Positions 9,371 to 17,035 of a stretch of DNA of 64,000 nucleotides are shown here, piece after piece. Source of the DNA: Sphingomonas sp. PR090111-T3T-6A. GTDB taxonomy: Bacteria; Pseudomonadota; Alphaproteobacteria; Sphingomonadales; Sphingomonadaceae. The notes beneath the pieces were generated by a model. It saw only the letters and a list, made by a program, of their open reading frames with translations, ran no database searches and was not told where the DNA came from. The stretch lies in contig NZ_AORL01000022.1 in NCBI RefSeq assembly GCF_000383095.1, positions 308,294 to 372,293 of the forward strand. Direction: 5' to 3'. Each line of letters starts with the position of its first letter. Position 1 is the stretch's first letter. The position numbers and the translations under genes are program-made.

Positions 9371-11680
9371 TCAGCGAATCTTCACCTCGTCGCGCTGCAT
9401 CGTGCCGGGCGTGACGAAGCCGATCGGTTGCAACGCCAGCGCATCCTGCTTCAGGCGTTGCGACATCTGCTCATATTCGCGCTCCATCTCGGGCGTGACG
9501 GAGGCGCGGGTTTCTTCCAGCGCCTCGTCGAAATGCGCCATGTGGACGGCCGTGGCGTCGAGCGACTGGCGCAGCGCGATCATGCCCGCGCGGCGGACCA
9601 GATCCTCCAGATCGGCGCCGGTGAAGCGCTCGGTCCGCGCGGCGAGCAGGTCGAGGTCGACATCGTCGGCCAGCGGCATGGTGCCGACATGGATGGCAAG
9701 GATGCGCCGCCGCCCGCCCTCGTCGGGCACGGGGACGTAGATCAGCTCGTCGAAACGGCCGGGGCGGAGCAGCGCCGGGTCGATCAGGTTGGGCCGGTTC
9801 GTGGCGCCGATGACGACCACCGACTGCAACTCCTCCAGCCCGTCCATCTCGGCGAGGATGGTGTTGACCACCCGCTCCGTCACCGCCGGCTCGCCGAGGC
9901 CGCCGCCGCGCGCGGGGACCAGCGAATCGAGCTCGTCGATGAAGATCACGGTCGGCGCCACCTGCCGCGCACGGGCGAACAGCTTGGCGATCTGCTGCTC
10001 GCTCTCGCCATACCATTTGCTCAGCATGTCGGAGGACTTGGTGGCGATGAAATTCGCCTCCGCCTCGCGCGCGACCGCCTTGGCGAGCAGGGTCTTGCCG
10101 GTGCCGGGCGGCCCGTAGAGCAGGAAGCCCTTGGCCGGACGGATGCCCATGCGGCGGAAGGCCTCGGGATGCTTCAGCGGCAACTCGACGCCCTCGCGCA
10201 GCCGCTCGCGCGCCGAATCGAGGCCGCCGACATCGTCCCAGCCGACATTGGGCGCCTGCACCATCACCTCGCGCATCGCCGACGGCTGGACGCGCTTCAG
10301 CGCCTCGAGGAAATCCTCGCGCGTGACCATCAGCTCGTCGAGCACCTCTGGCGGGATGGTGCGTTCCTCAAGGTTGAGGCGCGGCATGATCCGCCGCACC
10401 GCCTCGATCGCCGCCTCGCGGCAGAGCGCCGCCAGATCGGCGCCGACGAAGCCATAGGTGGTCCGCGCGAGCTCCTTGAGGTCGACCTTGTCGCCGAGCG
10501 GCATACCGCGCGTGTGGATGCCGAGCACCTCGCGGCGGCCGCGCTCGTCGGGGACGCCGATGACGATCTCGCGGTCGAAGCGGCCGGGGCGGCGCAGCGC
10601 CTCGTCGATCGCCTCGGGGCGGTTGGTGGCGGCGATGACGACGAGGTTGGAGCGTTTCTCCAGCCCGTCCATCAGCGTGAGGAGCTGGGCGACGAGGCGC
10701 TTCTCGGCCTCGCCCGTCACCTGCCCCCGCTTGGGCGCGATCGAATCGATCTCGTCGATGAAGACGATCGAGGGCGCGGCCTTGCTCGCCTCCTCGAACA
10801 CCTCGCGCAGGCGCTTCTCGCTCTCGCCATAGGCCGAGCCCATGATCTCGGGGCCGGCGATGTGGAAGAATTCGGCATCGCTCTCGTTGGCGACGGCGCG
10901 GGCGAGGCGCGTCTTGCCGGTGCCGGGCGGGCCGTGGAGCAGCACGCCCTTGGGCGGCTCGACGCCCAGCCGCTCGAACAGCTCGGGGTAGCGCAGCGGC
11001 AACTCGACCATCTCGCGCACCTGGTCGATCGTCTCGCCGAGGCCGCCCAGGTCGTCATAGGTGACGTCGGCGCGCCGGGCCTCCTTGGGCTCCTCATATT
11101 CGGCGCGCAGCTCGACCTCGGTGTTCTGGTCGATATGGACCACGCCCTTGGGGGTGGTGGAGACGACCAGCAGGCGGATCTCCTGCAACGAATAAGCCGG
11201 GCGGTTGAGCATCTGGCGGAGCTGCGGCGGCAGATCCTCCTGCGTCACGCGCTGCTGTCCGGTGGTGGAGACGACGTCGCCCGAGGTGAGCGGCTTCATC
11301 TGGAAGCTGCGCTTCAACGCCTGCCCCGATCCCTGGAGCCGGAGATTCTGTTGCGCAGGCGCGAAGACGACGCGCTGCGCCGGCTTGCTCTCGATCTTGC
11401 GGACCTTCACGAAGTCGCCCGAGCCGACGCCCGCATTGGCGCGCTGGAGGCCGTCGAGCCGCAGGATGTCGAGCCCCTCGTCCTCGGGATAGGGCAGCAC
11501 GGCGCGAGCCGGCGTCGCGCGCTTGCCCTCGATCTCGACGATATCCCCCTCGACCACGCCGAGAAGCTGCATCGCGCCGCGCGGCAGGCGGGCGAGGCCA
11601 TGGCCCGAATCGTCCGGCCGGGCGTTCGCCACTTGCAGTCGATGGCTATGGTTCTCGCCATGGTTTTCGGGGTCGGGCAT
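9371..11680 (-). CDS. CDC48/p97-type AAA+ ATPase
   Basis: A 769-residue double-ring AAA+ protein, the bacterial counterpart of CDC48/p97/VAT, which unfolds protein substrates with ATP. N-terminal residues 10-190 form a CDC48-N-like double-psi barrel region (LPRGAMQLLGVVEGDIVEIEG). Two AAA modules follow: D1 with Walker A GPPGTGKT at 250-257, Walker B IVFIDEID near 305-312 and an ATNRPE sensor; D2 with Walker A at 523-530, Walker B near 577-584 and SRH region RPGRFDELI. Central pore loops are GSAYGES and SKWYGES, the latter with the usual aromatic. ATG 11680 is preferred because the N domain starts there. No proteasome, ubiquitin-like modifier or ClpP gene is nearby, so its protease partner, if any, is unknown. 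Confidence 0.93.
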   Translation of the reverse strand: MPDPENHGENHSHRLQVANARPDDSGHGLARLPRGAMQLLGVVEGDIVEIEGKRATPARAVLPYPEDEGLDILRLDGLQRANAGVGSGDFVKVRKIESKPAQRVVFAPAQQNLRLQGSGQALKRSFQMKPLTSGDVVSTTGQQRVTQEDLPPQLRQMLNRPAYSLQEIRLLVVSTTPKGVVHIDQNTEVELRAEYEEPKEARRADVTYDDLGGLGETIDQVREMVELPLRYPELFERLGVEPPKGVLLHGPPGTGKTRLARAVANESDAEFFHIAGPEIMGSAYGESEKRLREVFEEASKAAPSIVFIDEIDSIAPKRGQVTGEAEKRLVAQLLTLMDGLEKRSNLVVIAATNRPEAIDEALRRPGRFDREIVIGVPDERGRREVLGIHTRGMPLGDKVDLKELARTTYGFVGADLAALCREAAIEAVRRIMPRLNLEERTIPPEVLDELMVTREDFLEALKRVQPSAMREVMVQAPNVGWDDVGGLDSARERLREGVELPLKHPEAFRRMGIRPAKGFLLYGPPGTGKTLLAKAVAREAEANFIATKSSDMLSKWYGESEQQIAKLFARARQVAPTVIFIDELDSLVPARGGGLGEPAVTERVVNTILAEMDGLEELQSVVVIGATNRPNLIDPALLRPGRFDELIYVPVPDEGGRRRILAIHVGTMPLADDVDLDLLAARTERFTGADLEDLVRRAGMIALRQSLDATAVHMAHFDEALEETRASVTPEMEREYEQMSQRLKQDALALQPIGFVTPGTMQRDEVKIR

Positions 11681-11749
11681 CGTTCCTGCTCCGTTATGGG
11701 TCGCGCCAACATAGGCAACGCCTGAGCGCGGCGTGAGAGGCAGGAGACG

Positions 11750-11823
11750 AAAAAAAGGCCGCCCGGGAAGGACGGCCTGAAGTTTTAGGAGAGGATGCCT
11801 GAAAGGCACGGCCCTTTTGCTCT
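11750..11823 (-). ncRNA. Candidate trans-acting small RNA with CU-rich anti-ribosome-site segment
   Basis: In the 310-base gap between the CDC48 and LysR genes the minus strand reads like a complete small RNA. Its parts are a short hairpin (TGCCT-TTC-AGGCA, 11796-11808), an unpaired stretch containing CCTCTCCT, and a terminator hairpin (11757-11777, one mismatch) followed by seven T (11756-11750). An AATATATC near 11828-11835 could be a -10 box, giving an RNA of roughly 75 nt. This layout is that of alphaproteobacterial sRNAs such as MmgR/SuhB (alpha-r8), which mask Shine-Dalgarno sites. The terminator is upstream of CDC48 and ends no known gene, which is the main argument for an RNA of its own. 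An attenuator in the CDC48 leader is the alternative. Confidence 0.5.
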
Positions 11824-11990
11824 GGTCCGATATATTGTGCAAATGCGAAGGGACTGGGGTATGGTTGCATTTTCTGCATCTAAGCTCTATTTCGCGCAAT
11901 GAGGCTGGTAGCCGTCGTTGCAGGAAAGAGCCCGATGGCTTATTGCATCGCACAATCGACGCGAGTTTTTCGCACGAACGAGGTTGTCCG

Positions 11991-12857
11991 ATGAGACGCT
12001 TGCCGCCGCTCACCGCCGTCGAGGCGTTCGTGCAGGTCGCGCGTCTTGGGTCGGTCAAGGCCGCCGCCGAGGAGCTGGCGCTGTCCTCCCCCGCTTTGAG
12101 CCGCCGCGTGCAGGCGATGGAGCGCTTCATCGGCCGCCCGCTTTTCGCCCGCCGCCATCAGGCGATGCTGCTCAACGCCGACGGCGAGCTGCTGCTCGCG
12201 CGTATCGCGCCCGCGCTCGATTCGCTGGGTGAGGCGATCGAGCAGGTGACGGGTGAGGCCGAGATCATGCGGCTCAAGCTCGGCGTGCTGCCGCTCTATG
12301 CGTCGCGCCAGCTCATCCATCGCCTGCCGGACCTGCGCGCCCGTCATCCGCATCTCCACATCGACATCGACACCGGCGGCCATGCGCTGACCCGTCTGAG
12401 CGACGGCCTCGACGCCGCGATCGTGCTGGCGCGGGAGATCGAGCCGCCGCTCTATGGCCGACGGCTGGGGCGCAACCGCATCATCGCGATCGGCAATCGC
12501 GATCTGGCGCTGTCCGGCCCCCGCGATCTCGCCAATATGACGATCCTTCTGCATCGCGACATGCAGGAGAATTTCATGCTGTGGCGTCAGGCGGCGGGCA
12601 TTCCCGGCCTGGAGCCGCGCGCCATCGATCTGTTCGATTCGGGGCAGCTCATGCTGGAATCGGCGGCCGAGGGGCTGGGCGTCGCCTTCATGCTCGACTT
12701 CCATCTGGAAGGAGCGACCGATCCGCGGCTGGTGAAGCTCTTCGCCGAAGAGGCCGACAGCGAATCGAGCTACTGGTTCGTCTGTCGCCGCCCGGCCCTG
12801 TCGCGCCGGCCGGTCCGGCTGTTCCACGACTGGCTGGTGGGCGGGCCGGAGGCCTAG
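11991..12857 (+). CDS. LysR-family transcriptional regulator (GcvA-like)
   Basis: A 288-residue LysR-type regulator. Residues 1-62 form the winged helix (LPPLTAVEAFVQVARLGSVKAAAEELALSSPALSRRVQAMERFIGRPLF) with a linker helix, then a periplasmic-binding-protein-like effector domain ends with RRPALSRRPVRLFHDWL, a pattern common in GcvA-like members. The start is ATG 11991 at MRRLPPLTAVEAF; the frame is open further upstream into the sRNA region but that is unlikely to be translated. LysR regulators often control a divergent neighbour, which here would be the candidate sRNA or the CDC48 gene. The effector is unknown. Confidence 0.9.
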   Translation: MRRLPPLTAVEAFVQVARLGSVKAAAEELALSSPALSRRVQAMERFIGRPLFARRHQAMLLNADGELLLARIAPALDSLGEAIEQVTGEAEIMRLKLGVLPLYASRQLIHRLPDLRARHPHLHIDIDTGGHALTRLSDGLDAAIVLAREIEPPLYGRRLGRNRIIAIGNRDLALSGPRDLANMTILLHRDMQENFMLWRQAAGIPGLEPRAIDLFDSGQLMLESAAEGLGVAFMLDFHLEGATDPRLVKLFAEEADSESSYWFVCRRPALSRRPVRLFHDWLVGGPEA

Positions 12858-12890
12858 GCCCCCTCCCCGCGGGGAAGGGGCCGGACGGGG

Positions 12891-13364
12891 TCAGGCGTCC
12901 GCCGCGACCTTCATCGCGTGGATCTTGCCCGGAGCGCGGGGCGGCTCGCCCTTGGGCAGCGCGTCGACATGCTCCATGCCTTCGGTCACCACGCCCCACA
13001 CGGTGTACTGGCGGTCGAGGAAGGTCGCGTCGTCGAAGCAGATGAAGAACTGGCTGTTGGCTGAGTTCGGGTCCGACGTGCGGGCCATCGAGCAGACGCC
13101 GCGGATGTGCGGCTCGGCGCTGAACTCGGCCTTGAGGTTCGGCTTCTTCGAGCCGCCCATGCCGGTGCCGTTCGGGTCGCCGCCCTGCGCCATGAAGCCC
13201 GGAATCACGCGGTGGAACACGATGCCGTCATAGAAGCCCTCGCGCGCCAGCTCCTTGATGCGCTCGACATGGCCGGGGGCCAGATCGGGGCGGAGCTGGA
13301 TCACGACGTCGCCGCCGTCGAGGGTCATGATGAGCGTGTTTTCGGGATCGGCGACAGTCGCCAT
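12891..13364 (-). CDS. ppiB: Peptidyl-prolyl cis-trans isomerase, cyclophilin type
   Basis: It speeds cis-trans isomerisation of proline peptide bonds during folding. The 157-residue cytoplasmic protein has the cyclophilin core FYDGIVFHRVIPGFMAQGGDPNGTGMGGS, then SMARTSDPNSANSQFFIC, FLDRQYTVWGVV and EGMEHVDALPKGEPP; the catalytic Arg (FHRVI) and the Q/F residues are present. There is no signal peptide. An AAAGGAGA ribosome site precedes ATG 13364; a TTG two codons upstream is less likely. It converges on the LysR gene. A GC-rich palindrome (12859-12882) in the short gap may slow transcription from both sides. Confidence 0.95.
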   Translation of the reverse strand: MATVADPENTLIMTLDGGDVVIQLRPDLAPGHVERIKELAREGFYDGIVFHRVIPGFMAQGGDPNGTGMGGSKKPNLKAEFSAEPHIRGVCSMARTSDPNSANSQFFICFDDATFLDRQYTVWGVVTEGMEHVDALPKGEPPRAPGKIHAMKVAADA

Positions 13365-13482
13365 GGTCAATCTCCTTTGGGATCTGGAGGCGGGTCTAGA
13401 GCGATTCAGGGCGCGGGGAAATGGCGCGATGCGTTTTAGCCGATGGCCCGCCCGTGCGCCGGGGCGGAAAGGCCATGGTCAT

Positions 13483-13542
13483 CTTCGCATGTCATTGTGT
13501 TGCGAAGCGGAAAAGCGGCTGACACGGCCGATTTCCCCGCTT
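13483..13542 (+). promoter_or_regulatory. mgtE leader with two mutually exclusive hairpins
   Basis: CTTCGCA (13483-13489) pairs perfectly with TGCGAAG (13501-13507). A second hairpin uses AAGCGG (13505-13510) with CCGCTT (13537-13542), reinforced by CGGC/GCCG inside. The two share bases 13505-13507, so only one can form fully. The element ends 40 bases before mgtE and could be a magnesium-sensing leader. It is far shorter than the known M-box. Confidence 0.35.
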
Positions 13543-13582
13543 AAGAGGCAGCAACGCGCACATTGGCAGGGAGGCGGAACCC

Positions 13583-15013
13583 ATGAGCGACACCGACCTC
13601 GAGGCGCCTGCCCCTCCCGTGCTCGACGACGAGACGCCTCCGGCGCCCGTCGAGCCCAGCCATGACGAGGACAACCGCCTGACCCGCGACTTCGTCGACA
13701 CCGTCGTCGAGCGCCTGGAGGAGGGCGACGACGAGGGCGCCCGCGCGCTGGTCCGCCCGCTCCATCCCGCCGACGTCGCCGACCTGTTCGAGCTGGCGCC
13801 CAACGAGTGGCGCGCGCCGCTCGCGACCGCGCTCGCCGAGCTGGTTGACGGCGACGTGCTGGCCGAGATGAACGACTGGGTGCGCGATGTCGTGCTCCAG
13901 GCGCTCGAACCGCAGCAGGTCGCGGCGCTGGCGACCGAACTCGATACCGACGATGCCGTCGCGATCATCGAGGACATGGACATCGAGGATCAGCGCGAGG
14001 TTCTCCGCGCGCTCGATCCCGATGACCGCGCCGCCATCGAAGAGGCGCTGAGCTACCCGGAGGAATCCGCCGGCCGCCTGATGCAGCGCGACCTGATTTC
14101 GGTCCCGGAGCATTGGCATGTCGGCGACGTGCTCGACTATCTGCGTCGCAACGAGGATCTGACGACCGATTTCTGGGAAATCTACGTCGTCGACGCCTCG
14201 CACCACCCGATCGGCACCTGCAAGCTGAGCTGGGTGTTGCGGACCCCGCGCGACATCGCCATCGCCGACATCATGCAGCGCGAGCAGACGCTCATTCCGG
14301 TCGACATGGATCAGGAAGAGGTGGCGCTCCGCTTCCAGAAATACGCGCTGATCTCGGCGGCCGTGGTCGATGCCTCGGGTCGTCTCGTCGGCATGATCAC
14401 GGTCGACGACGTCGTCCACATCATCCAGCAGGAAGCGAGCGAGGATATCCTCGCCATGTCGGGCGCCGGCGACGGCGACATCAACGAGCCGCTGCCCTCC
14501 ACGATCAAGACGCGCATGTGGTGGCTGTTCGTGAATCTCGGCACGGCAATGCTCGCGTCCGCCGTGGTGGCGATCTTCCAGGACACCATCTCGCGGCTCG
14601 TCACGCTGGCGGTGCTGATGCCGATCGTGGCGGGCATGGGCGGCAACGCCGCGACGCAGACCATGGCGGTGACCGTGCGCGCGCTCGCCACCAACCAGCT
14701 CACCTCGTCCAACACGCTGCGCATGATCGTGCGCGAATGGTGGATCGCCAGCGCCAATGGCCTCGGCCTCGGCGCGCTGATGGCGGCGGGGTGCCAGCTC
14801 GTCTATCACGACTGGGGGCTGACGCTGGTCCTGTTCCTCGCGATGCTGATCAACAGCCTCAACGCGGGCCTGTCGGGCGTGCTGATCCCGATCGGGCTGG
14901 AGAAGGTGCGGATCGATCCGGCCGTCACCTCCACCGTCTTCGTGACGACGATGACCGACTGCATGGGTTTCTTCAGCTTCCTTGGCCTCGCGGCGCTGTT
15001 CAACCTGCATTGA
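13583..15013 (+). CDS. mgtE: Magnesium transporter MgtE
   Basis: MgtE is a dimeric inner-membrane Mg2+ channel gated by cytoplasmic Mg2+. The 476 residues follow the family order: an acidic superhelical N domain (LHPADVADLFELAP, DDAVAIIEDM), two CBS domains (about 145-270, with the MQRDLISVP and IADIMQREQTLIPVD segments), a plug helix, and five membrane helices after residue 305. These include PIVAGMGGNAATQTMAVTVRALA, the pore-lining Gly/Asn-rich motif, and a conserved TSTVFVTTMTDCMGFFSFLGLA helix with the Mg-site Asp. GGGAGGCGG precedes ATG 13583. An upstream leader can fold into alternative hairpins. Confidence 0.96.
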   Translation: MSDTDLEAPAPPVLDDETPPAPVEPSHDEDNRLTRDFVDTVVERLEEGDDEGARALVRPLHPADVADLFELAPNEWRAPLATALAELVDGDVLAEMNDWVRDVVLQALEPQQVAALATELDTDDAVAIIEDMDIEDQREVLRALDPDDRAAIEEALSYPEESAGRLMQRDLISVPEHWHVGDVLDYLRRNEDLTTDFWEIYVVDASHHPIGTCKLSWVLRTPRDIAIADIMQREQTLIPVDMDQEEVALRFQKYALISAAVVDASGRLVGMITVDDVVHIIQQEASEDILAMSGAGDGDINEPLPSTIKTRMWWLFVNLGTAMLASAVVAIFQDTISRLVTLAVLMPIVAGMGGNAATQTMAVTVRALATNQLTSSNTLRMIVREWWIASANGLGLGALMAAGCQLVYHDWGLTLVLFLAMLINSLNAGLSGVLIPIGLEKVRIDPAVTSTVFVTTMTDCMGFFSFLGLAALFNLH

Positions 15014-15050
15014 GCTTGCCGGTGGGCGCCCGAGCGCCCATCTGGCCGGC

Positions 15051-15464
15051 ATGGCGGCAGAGTTGCACATCACCAAGGTCGCGGTCGGCTGCGCGGAGAT
15101 CGAGACCCTTCGCGAGCGGCTGGGATCGCGCGCCCATTCGGGCGAGACCTTCATCACCACGCGCTTCCGGCCCAAGCGGGAGAGCGAGCTGATCGGCGGC
15201 TCGCTGTTCTGGATCATCAAGCATCGGCTGGTGGCGCGGCAGGAGATTCTCGGCTTCGAGGACGATCCCGACGGCAAGCGCTGCCGCATCCTGCTCTCGG
15301 CCGAGCTGAGGCCGGTGCGCGCGCACCCCAAGCGCGCGCATCAGGGCTGGCGCTATCTCGCGGGCGCGGACGCGCCGGCCGATCTCGGCGGCGACGAGGC
15401 GGAGGGCATGGCCGCCCTTCCCTCCGCCATGGCCGCCGAGCTGAGCGCGCTCGCCCTGATCTAG
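15051..15464 (+). CDS. DUF1489 family protein
   Basis: A 137-residue protein of DUF1489, a family largely restricted to alphaproteobacteria and of unknown function. Visible signatures are LHITKVAVGCAEIETLRERL, TTRFRPKRESELIGGSLFWIIKHRLVARQEILGF and HPKRAHQGWRYL; the many Arg/Lys and a compact alpha-beta pattern suggest nucleic acid contact, which is inference. The start is ATG 15051. A hairpin (15018-15050) ends exactly at the start codon, leaving no free ribosome site, so translation may depend on ribosomes leaving mgtE. The 3' end overlaps the convergent GIN-domain gene by 4 bases. Confidence 0.86.
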   Translation: MAAELHITKVAVGCAEIETLRERLGSRAHSGETFITTRFRPKRESELIGGSLFWIIKHRLVARQEILGFEDDPDGKRCRILLSAELRPVRAHPKRAHQGWRYLAGADAPADLGGDEAEGMAALPSAMAAELSALALI

Positions 15465-16183
15465 TTCTGCGTCTCGTGCGTGCAGTGGACGTCGCCTGAG
15501 CCGCTGCGCGAGATCGCGCAGGTGGCCGGGCCGGCGATGGTGATGTCGCCCGATCCGGCAAGGCTGCCCTTCGCGGTATGACGGGCGCCGATCGTCAGAT
15601 CGCCGGAGCCGACGAGCCCGACCGTCGCATCGTCCACGGCGAGGCCCGCGGCCTTGAGGTCGCCCGATCCGGTGAGCGTGGTGCGCGCCTGGCGGCTGCG
15701 GCCGGCGAGTGACAGATCGCCCGATCCGGTGAGCGTCGCGGACAGGCCGGTGACGTCGATCGCCGCCACATCCAGCGTGCCCGATCCGGACAGCACCAGA
15801 TCGAGCTGATCGCCCTTCGCCCGGTCGACCGAGACATTCCCCGATCCCGAGAGGACGACGTTCGACACCGCCGGCGCCATGACGTCGATCACGATCTTGC
15901 CGTGGAAACCGGTCGGCCAGCCACCCCACCCGCCGGGCAGCGGCTTGATGACGAGCTGGTTGCCTTGCTGCTCCACTGACAGGCGATCGATCGCCTCCTG
16001 CGGACCGGTGGCGCGTGCCGATGGCGATCCGCCGACATGGACGTGCACGTCGAACGGGCCGCTGACCCGAATCCGGTCGAAGCTGGTGAGGCCATAGCTC
16101 CGCGTTGCGGCCACGGCCGATCCGGTGGAGCAGGCGGCCGCTATGGGCAGCAGGGCGATAAGCCCGAGAATCTTGGCACGCAT
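15461..16183 (-). CDS. GIN-domain (DUF2807) lipoprotein
   Basis: A 240-residue exported protein. The N-terminus MRAKILGLIALLPIAAACSTG is a lipoprotein signal with cleavage before Cys-18, so it is likely anchored to the outer or inner membrane. The mature part opens with RSYGLTSFDRIRVSGPFDVHV, the head GIN signature, and continues as a right-handed beta-helix-like ladder in which a GSGD/GSGN motif recurs about every 18-20 residues. GIN proteins are putative auto-transporter-like adhesins or envelope scaffolds; the role is unproven. GGGGAGA precedes ATG 16183. It lies 31 bases after a second GIN-domain gene and was probably transcribed with it. Confidence 0.87.
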   Translation of the reverse strand: MRAKILGLIALLPIAAACSTGSAVAATRSYGLTSFDRIRVSGPFDVHVHVGGSPSARATGPQEAIDRLSVEQQGNQLVIKPLPGGWGGWPTGFHGKIVIDVMAPAVSNVVLSGSGNVSVDRAKGDQLDLVLSGSGTLDVAAIDVTGLSATLTGSGDLSLAGRSRQARTTLTGSGDLKAAGLAVDDATVGLVGSGDLTIGARHTAKGSLAGSGDITIAGPATCAISRSGSGDVHCTHETQN

Positions 16184-16214
16184 GATGAAATCTCCCCTCA
16201 ACACGGGCGGGATA

Positions 16215-16910
16215 TCAGCCGCAGCGGACGTTGCCGAGGCCGCTCTTGTGGACGGTGCAGCGTGGGCTTCCGCCGATCTCGACATGCCCCATGCCGGACA
16301 TGGTGACGTCGACCGGCCCGTTCACCTGCGCGCGGATCTGGCCAGTGCCCGACATGGTGGCCCGGCCTTCCCGTGCCGCCAGACGGGCCGCATCGATCGA
16401 GCCCACGCCCGAAACGCGCGCGTCGACCCGGCCTGTCGTGCCGGCGACCGTGATCGTGCCGGTGCCGCCCATGGTGAGGTCCGCCCGGTTGCTGCGCAGC
16501 TGGCCGATCTTGATCGTGCCCGCGCCGCCGACATCGGCGGTGAAGGCCGGTGCCTCAGCACGGTCGATGGCGATGGTGCCGGCGCCCGACACGCCCGCGC
16601 CCGCGACTCGCGGCATGGTGACGGCGATGCGGAGAGGATTGTTGTGCGTCTCGACCGATCCGCTGTTCGGCTGCCAGCCGAGCACCAAAGTTCCGCCCCG
16701 GACATCGGCGGTAAGGCGCTGGAGCAGGCGTGGATCGCCGTCGGCATGGACGGCGAAGCGCGGCCCGGTGGTGATCGTCACCTCGGCGGCGGCGCGCAGG
16801 TCGACATGATCGAAGTCGCGCGCAGGATAGTCGCGCGTGGCGGCGCCGGCAGCGGACGGCGCCAGCGCGACAAGCGCGGTGGCGGCAAGCGAGCAGAACA
16901 GCAGACGCAT
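16215..16910 (-). CDS. GIN-domain (DUF2807) exported protein
   Basis: A 231-residue secreted protein with signal peptide MRLLFCSLAATALVALAPSAAGA and no lipobox at the cleavage site, so probably periplasmic. After ATRDYPARDFDHVDLRAAAEVTIT (head GIN signature) it repeats G-A/S-G-T-I strands (GAGTIAID, GAGTIKIG, GTGTITVA, GVGSIDAA, GTGQIRAQ) as a beta ladder. It is the first gene of a two-gene unit with the lipoprotein downstream; the two may be paralogues. I chose ATG 16910 because GGAG lies 8 bases away; ATG 16916 is too close to it. A palindromic operator overlaps the promoter just upstream. Confidence 0.85.
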   Translation of the reverse strand: MRLLFCSLAATALVALAPSAAGAATRDYPARDFDHVDLRAAAEVTITTGPRFAVHADGDPRLLQRLTADVRGGTLVLGWQPNSGSVETHNNPLRIAVTMPRVAGAGVSGAGTIAIDRAEAPAFTADVGGAGTIKIGQLRSNRADLTMGGTGTITVAGTTGRVDARVSGVGSIDAARLAAREGRATMSGTGQIRAQVNGPVDVTMSGMGHVEIGGSPRCTVHKSGLGNVRCG

Positions 16911-16925
16911 CGACATCTCTCCAAC

Positions 16926-16965
16926 TGTATTGCTACTACAATACACCTAGGGGAGATCGGCGCAA
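16926..16965 (-). promoter_or_regulatory. Promoter and palindromic operator of the GIN-domain pair
   Basis: A perfect inverted repeat TGTATTG-N6-CAATACA occupies 16926-16945. On the minus strand a TTGCGC (16965-16960) and a TATTGT (16943-16938), 16 bases apart, form a plausible sigma-70 promoter whose -10 box lies inside the repeat. A repressor bound there would block the GIN genes. The regulator is not in the neighbourhood. Confidence 0.6.
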
Positions 16966-16984
16966 GGGGCGGTCCTCCGCATAA

Positions 16985-17008
16985 CAAAAAGGGCGGCCGA
17001 AGCCGCCC
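16985..17008 (-). terminator. Rho-independent terminator of carD
   Basis: On the minus strand GGGCGGC-TTCG-GCCGCCC is followed by five T. It lies 28 bases after the carD stop and separates carD from the GIN operon. Confidence 0.9.
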
Positions 17009-17035
17009 TTCCCGTTCGCGTGGTCCTGGACCCGC

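Noticed and set aside
9428..11725. A 765-residue plus-strand frame opposite the CDC48 gene
   Set aside because: Its sequence has the Arg/His/Asp composition of an antisense frame; the real gene is the opposite strand AAA+ protein with complete Walker motifs.
11795..11902. A 35-codon frame with AGGAGAGG immediately before the ATG
   Set aside because: The ribosome-like site is too close to the ATG and is the reverse of the candidate sRNA unpaired segment. The peptide (MPERHGPFALV start) has no sign of selection, so I read the region as the sRNA.
12859..12882. Palindrome CCCCCTCCCC/GGGGAAGGGG between the LysR and ppiB genes
   Set aside because: The stem is strong but no T run follows on either side, so I do not call it a terminator; it may be a common GC-rich repeat.
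14982..15050. Extended N-terminus for the DUF1489 protein
   Set aside because: The frame is open upstream inside mgtE, but the family begins at MAAELHITK (ATG 15051) and the extra residues are in the mgtE tail and hairpin.
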